Made by a program: the position numbers and the translations under genes. The notes under the pieces were generated by a model. It made no database searches. It was not told where the DNA came from and saw only the letters and a list, made by a program, of their open reading frames with translations. From assembly GCA_009774245.1 (NCBI GenBank), contig VSNM01000018.1, forward strand, positions 16,884 through 80,883: 64,000 nt of DNA, read 5' to 3'. This DNA comes from Lachnospiraceae bacterium. Its GTDB lineage: Bacteria; Bacillota; Clostridia; Lachnospirales; Lachnospiraceae. Shown here one piece after another: positions 59,652 through 64,000 of this stretch (within the stretch, counting starts at the first letter, position 1; every line of letters begins with the position of its first letter).

Positions 59652-59696
59652 AAAAAAACTGATGTAACCTATGTCTATACATACGTTACATCAGCC
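59652..59696 (-). terminator. Terminator after the amino-acid permease gene
   Basis: On the minus strand CTGATGTAAC and GTTACATCAG enclose a smaller ATGT/ACAT stem and run into TTTTTTT. Strong Rho-independent terminator. The 313 bases 59465-59777 otherwise hold the repeat end fragment and its hairpin. Confidence 0.9.
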
Positions 59697-59777
59697 TTAT
59701 TCGTTATTTCCACACAAATTACCATTGGCCTGCTTCGACAGGTTCTCTGCTCAAAACGGTAAAGATCTGCGTCCATA

Positions 59778-61988
59778 CTATTGATGAATCGCCGTTCTCG
59801 TCTTATGGATAAAGCCTCTCACCTTCGTCCGCTGCAAAAAGATATCATAACTCTTAATGATCAATACCGAACACTTCGCCTGCTCCATGATCTTATCCGT
59901 GCGGAATCCTGTCACAACCTCCTGAATCCCCCAATCGAGAGACGCACCCATGACGATCAGATCATACTGGTCAGAATGCTCCACCACCTTCTCGATCAAG
60001 TCCCCGCTGCAGACCATGATCTCCGCAGGCTGATCAAACTTCGCAGCTGATTTCTCCAGATATTCCCTGGTACTCTCGATATCCTCCTCATGGTCTACTA
60101 CATTCAAAAGCGTAATCTTCGCCCCATAACCGTTCGCAATACGATTGACAACCTTTGCCGTCATCTTGGAATACTTTCCGCCGCCATACGGGAATAAAAT
60201 ATTGTGAAACTCCTGATTCTGTCCGTTCATGCGCAGGATGCCAACGTCCGCAGGCGCCTCCTGAAGCATCTGATATGTAATGTTGCCATGCATGTATTTG
60301 ATCAGGCCAGAACCGTGCCAGCCCATGATCACCAGCGGATTCTTCTCCTTCTTGATCACGGACATGATCGCGTGAAACGCATTCGTCGAATTGATCAGCA
60401 CAGGGCGCATGCACGGATCTGACTCGTACTCCTTGAGCATCCGGACAACACTGTCCTGCACACCCATGGACTGCATCATCGTGTCATAGTCCGCGATCGT
60501 GAGCAGGTTATCCGGGAATACATTGACCTTCACCGGGACAACCGTCGTGCTCTCCTCCGCAAGGGCGATCTTCCTGCCGAAATTCAACAGCCCCTCCGCC
60601 GTGTTCGGATTGGATACAGGTATGATGATCTCATTTTTCCTGTTGTCTTTCTTCGGCTCCCTGATCTCGGGCACATCGACAATCGAAATGCCTTTTGAAG
60701 CGTATTTTAACTTAGGCATAATCAGATAATAATACAGCACGCCAACACCGATCACCGATACTGCTATCATCAGCGCCGGACGGTCTGATATGGCAAGATT
60801 GACGATCAGGAACAGATTCAGGCCAATTCCGAGCAGCGGTGTGAGCGGAAAGAGCGGCACCCGGAACTTCCGTTCAAGCTCCGGCTTTTTCTTCCGAAAG
60901 ATAATCAACGCCACATTGACAAGACTGTACCCCGTCAGTGAAAAGATACTGGTCACTGTCGAAATGTGCTCCAAATCCCTGATCGACACCGCGATAAAAA
61001 CAATGATCGAGGAAACCACAATGGAAAAAATGGGTGTTTTGGTCGTCTTGTTAATCGCCTTGAACAGACTGGGCAGACGCTGGTCTCTCGCCATCGCAAA
61101 CGAAGTCCGCGAGGACGCCATGACTGCTGTATTGATCGAGGAAAGCGTCGCAAGGATCCCCGCAAAAGCAAAGAGATATCCGCCAACTTTCCCACCCATA
61201 TGTACCGCAGTGTCGATCAGGGGCGTGCTCGTGACCTCCGGCACCAGCTTCTGCCACGGCAGAATCCCACACCCGATAAAAAACACCGATGTCTTGATGA
61301 CAATAACCGCCGCAATCGAGATCAGTATTGCCTTTGGAATCGTCTTTTCCGGCTCAATGACCTCCTCACTCGCCGTCGTGATCAGGCCATAACCGATATA
61401 CGTCATGTACAGAAAGCCCATCGCGTTGAACACGCCCGACATTCCCTGCGGTGTGTACGGCGTCTGGTTCTCCAGATCCATATGAAAAATACCTGCGATA
61501 ACATATACAGCCAGCAGCGCTACCAGCAGCGTCGTGATCACATTCTGCAGCGTACCGGAGCTCTTCGTCCCCTTAATATTCGTGAACATGACATAAACCA
61601 CAAGCAAGTAGGCGGCCACCATCTGCGGAATAAACGGAAAAATGTAATTGATAAAATTCCCAAATCCCAGCGCAAACAGACCGCACGACATCGCATAGCC
61701 AAGCCAGAAGCCCCAGCCGCAGATAAAGCCGATAATATTGTTCCCGGTTGCCTCCTTCACGTAGACATAACCGCCGCCCGCCTTCGGTATGACCGTCACA
61801 AGCTCCGCAAAGGACAATCCCGTGAACACCGCCGCGATGCCCGCCAGAAAGATCGCAAGCGAGGCTCCCGGCCCCGCAGTCGCGTAGCTGGTGCCCGCAA
61901 GCACGAAAATCGCGGAACCGATCATTGTCCCGATACTGATCATCAACGCGGAGTACATCCCCAAAGTTCTGTCTAATTTCTGCTTCAT
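59778..61988 (-). CDS. APC-family amino-acid permease with C-terminal universal-stress-protein region
   Basis: The 736-residue protein has an APC transporter core with twelve membrane helices (about 10-430): MYSALMISIGTMIGSAIFVL, AELVTVIPKAGGGYVYVKEA, YIGYGLITTASEEVIEPEKT and MASSRTSFAMARDQRLP. The cytoplasmic part (about 460-720) resembles one or two USP domains, including IMGWHGSGLIKYMHG and the ATP-loop-like VMGASLDWGIQE. Amino-acid uptake or exchange with regulatory nucleotide sensing is likely; substrate unknown. AAGGGGGCTTAGT precedes the ATG. Confidence 0.9.
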   Translation of the reverse strand: MKQKLDRTLGMYSALMISIGTMIGSAIFVLAGTSYATAGPGASLAIFLAGIAAVFTGLSFAELVTVIPKAGGGYVYVKEATGNNIIGFICGWGFWLGYAMSCGLFALGFGNFINYIFPFIPQMVAAYLLVVYVMFTNIKGTKSSGTLQNVITTLLVALLAVYVIAGIFHMDLENQTPYTPQGMSGVFNAMGFLYMTYIGYGLITTASEEVIEPEKTIPKAILISIAAVIVIKTSVFFIGCGILPWQKLVPEVTSTPLIDTAVHMGGKVGGYLFAFAGILATLSSINTAVMASSRTSFAMARDQRLPSLFKAINKTTKTPIFSIVVSSIIVFIAVSIRDLEHISTVTSIFSLTGYSLVNVALIIFRKKKPELERKFRVPLFPLTPLLGIGLNLFLIVNLAISDRPALMIAVSVIGVGVLYYYLIMPKLKYASKGISIVDVPEIREPKKDNRKNEIIIPVSNPNTAEGLLNFGRKIALAEESTTVVPVKVNVFPDNLLTIADYDTMMQSMGVQDSVVRMLKEYESDPCMRPVLINSTNAFHAIMSVIKKEKNPLVIMGWHGSGLIKYMHGNITYQMLQEAPADVGILRMNGQNQEFHNILFPYGGGKYSKMTAKVVNRIANGYGAKITLLNVVDHEEDIESTREYLEKSAAKFDQPAEIMVCSGDLIEKVVEHSDQYDLIVMGASLDWGIQEVVTGFRTDKIMEQAKCSVLIIKSYDIFLQRTKVRGFIHKTRTAIHQ

Positions 61989-62016
61989 ACTAAGCCCCCT
62001 TTGTGTTGTGAATTCT

Positions 62017-62045
62017 ATTTTAGCGCGTTACCTGCCTGGTGTCAA
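62017..62045 (-). promoter_or_regulatory. SigA-type promoter of the permease gene
   Basis: On the minus strand a perfect TTGACA (62045-62040), 17 bases, then TAAAAT (62022-62017), about 30 bases before the start codon. Confidence 0.75.
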
Positions 62046-62100
62046 CTTTTGTACGTTCGCCGGATACTGCCATAATGTTCTTTTTTAGACTTCTTGTTCC

Positions 62101-63939
62101 TCACAGCTTAAATTTCGTCATCTCCAGCTCCATCTCCTCCGAGACGACTGACAGATTGTCGATGCGCCTTGCCGCGTTGCGGATTCCACCTAACTGCGTT
62201 TCCAGGGAATCAGCGACTTTCCCCGTCAGCTCTGCCGTGTTCGCAGAGATCTCGCGGATTTGTTCCACCGCATGCATCACAGAGCGGTCACACGCATGCA
62301 TCTCCTCGATCAGCAACTCCATGCTTCCGACAGATTCCCTTGTCTTCTCCGCCAATATGCGAAAATCCGCAAAAGTCGCCTGCACCTTGTCCACCGCATG
62401 CGTCTGCCCGTCCACACCGTCGCGTATAACTTCAATATCCGCCACAGTATCCGAGATATCCCTGCACAATTCCACAATGATCTTCTCGATATCAGACGTC
62501 GCAGCTGACGAATCCGCCGCAAGCTTTCCTATGGATTCCGCCACCACAGAAAACCCCTTGCCATATACCCCCGCACGTGCGGCTTCGATGGACGCGTTCA
62601 GCGCAAGCAGCTCTGTCTGGGAAGAAATCTCATCAATCGTGCCCAGGATTCCCGAAATCTTCTGGGACTGCGCCTCCAATGCCGCGATCTTCGTGTAGGC
62701 TTCCGCCATTCCCCGCGCAGCCGTCTCGTTCTGCCGTTTCAGCTCCTCGACGCTCCGCATTCCATTTTCACCGGAAACCATCGTATTCTGCGCCTCTTCC
62801 AGCAAAAGCCTGCTTTTCTCCTGCAGCTGCCCGAACTTTTCCCCCAGTTCCTCCTGCTTTATGACAACCTGCTGGACATCTGCGTCCTGAGTCTCCGAGC
62901 CTTCTGAAATTTCCCGGACAGCACTGCTGGCGGACGCCATCTCATGCTCAATCTGCCGCAAGTCGTCAGCGCTCTCCACAACCTCACTGGTTAACGTGGT
63001 GATTTTCGTCAGTATCGCAGATATTTTTCCAGTCATCTTATTAAAGCTCTTTGCCAGAACACCGAGCTCATTCCTGCTGCCCTCGTCCGCCTGCACTGTG
63101 AAATCACCGTCCGATGCATTCCCGATCAGTTCCGTGATTGACACAATCGGCCTCGTCAGTCTGCGTGCCAACAGCGCGATCACCAGGATTGCAGCCACAA
63201 TGACACACAGCGCCACCGCTGCAGCCACCGCGATCACACGGTACACCGGCGCCATCGCCGCAGCTTTCCTGTGAAGCGTTATGACCGACCACGAATCCGA
63301 CGCCCCCTTGAGCGGTATGGACGCATAGCTTACTATGTAGGATTCCCCCTCGTTCTTCATCTCGCAGCTCCCACTGTTACCTGCCATGACATCAGAAATA
63401 ATCTTCTGATAATCCTCCGAGACCGCGATCTCCTGCTCTTCTGTCACAATATTCCCATCGGCGTCAACAAGCGGCTGTCCCGCCGAATCCTTGCTGGACA
63501 CAGTTTTTGTCAGCTGCTTATAATTATATAATTCCTCGATCTGGGTGCTGTCCGGGTGCGCCACCACGACACCCTCCCCGTCAATGACAAAAGAGTACTC
63601 CCCATTCTCGACATCCGAAAACGTTTCAATCTGGCTCTGCAGATAATCAAGCCTGAGATCCACCGCAAAAATGCCGACAAGCGCCCCGTCCCGATACATT
63701 GGGAAAAAGATCGAGGCGCAGGGCATTCCGGTGTTCACCGAATAATACGACTTTGAGACAAACGCCTTCTGCTCCTCCATCGTCTGTATGAACCACCACC
63801 GCGTGGAACGGTCAGCCAGTTCGCCCGACGAACGCCCGGTCTGCATGCCATCCGTACCCTGTATGTAGAGCAGCTCCAGATAAGGATTGCGCCGCACGCA
63901 GTCCTCTAAGATCGGCGTCTGCACCTTAGGAACCGTCAC
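62101..63939 (-). pseudogene. Methyl-accepting chemotaxis protein lacking its N-terminus
   Basis: The 612 residues start inside a dCache sensor domain (NPYLELLYIQGTDGMQTGRS, then SGELADRSTRWWF). One membrane helix lies near 228-250, followed by a HAMP linker and the signalling domain with the hairpin tip DEISSQTELLALNASIEAAR. The first membrane helix and the front of the sensor are missing. The only usable start, GTG at 63939, has no ribosome site, and in-frame stops lie just above it (TGA at 63958-63960). It is probably 5'-truncated; sequence beyond 64000 is needed to exclude a frameshift. Confidence 0.75.
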
Positions 63940-64000
63940 GAAATAAAATGTATTATTTCAAGCCTCGTATTATATAGTTCCATGATTCGTTTGGCCCGAC

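Noticed and set aside
60966..61976. 336-codon plus-strand frame opposite the amino-acid permease
   Set aside because: Antisense shadow: very Arg/His-rich, no ribosome site, and the minus-strand frame has clear transporter motifs.
1..64000. CRISPR array, tRNA or rRNA genes, prophage
   Set aside because: No regularly spaced direct repeats, no cloverleaf with TTCGANNC arm, no rRNA-like block and no phage structural genes were seen.

Overview
The window looks like chromosome from a motile, spore-forming, anaerobic gut Firmicute of the Lachnospiraceae type. The evidence is a flagellar flgM-flgN-flgK-flgK-flgL operon behind a clear SigD promoter, a cotJ spore-coat operon, a choloylglycine (bile-salt) hydrolase, rubrerythrin, a fused 2-oxoacid:ferredoxin oxidoreductase, and several Bce-type ABC/two-component sets. 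Genus and species cannot be fixed from the sequence alone. Most genes lie on the minus strand, often overlapping by 1 to 4 bases (ATGA or TAATG junctions).

Layout: 1-5.4 kb holds late flagellar genes. 5.4-8.5 kb holds a TetR regulator coupled to a DUF5722 secreted glycosidase-like protein, then a ROK glucokinase. 8.7-9.97 kb is the cotJ operon, with CotJA and CotJB fused. 10-15.7 kb has an amidase/polysaccharide-deacetylase fusion and a two-component operon bracketed by two exported proteins. 15.9-22.2 kb has two AAA-ATPase-like/PD-(D/E)XK proteins (the second frameshifted) around a BceAB-type transporter. 22.2-26.2 kb is an accessory stretch: a frameshifted retropepsin and its partner between twin hairpins, a coiled-coil protein with a possible SigD promoter, a lipoprotein and a secreted cysteine-peptidase-like protein. 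26.3-30.2 kb has a BlaR1/BlaI-type pair with a BlaI-like operator and a BceRS-type system. 30.4-34.1 kb has YbjQ, Arc-like and SPFH proteins, a lone receiver domain, a bile-salt hydrolase and an XRE regulator. 34.2-39.8 kb has rtcB behind two structured repeats and a NatAB-type transporter fused to a CPBP protease domain. 39.9-42.4 kb is an AT-rich foreign-looking island (Cys-rich KTR remnant, DUF998, PadR). 42.4-48.4 kb has TraX and a second Bce module whose permease is frameshifted and which is interrupted by a vapBC-like pair. 48.6-54.8 kb is rich in small repeats, with NUDIX, P-loop kinase, OTC-like, AraC and rubrerythrin genes and an internally shortened MATE pump. 54.9-64 kb has a 2-oxoacid oxidoreductase, a chromate-transporter pair, an amino-acid permease with a C-terminal universal-stress region, and an MCP lacking its N-terminus.

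The least explained content is in the intergenic DNA. There is (i) a family of structured elements, each built from hairpins around the conserved strings ATGCAC, GAAATATGYC and GGCGCA; three of the four copies lie in sense orientation just upstream of unrelated genes (cotJ, rtcB, NUDIX); (ii) a 165-bp palindromic MITE-like family, one copy of which supplies the C-terminus of a NUDIX protein; and (iii) a 136-bp element with a perfect 8-bp target-site duplication. Several genes are broken by one-base shifts, two of them at A7 runs. This means either genuine decay or phase variation, or indel errors in the assembly.
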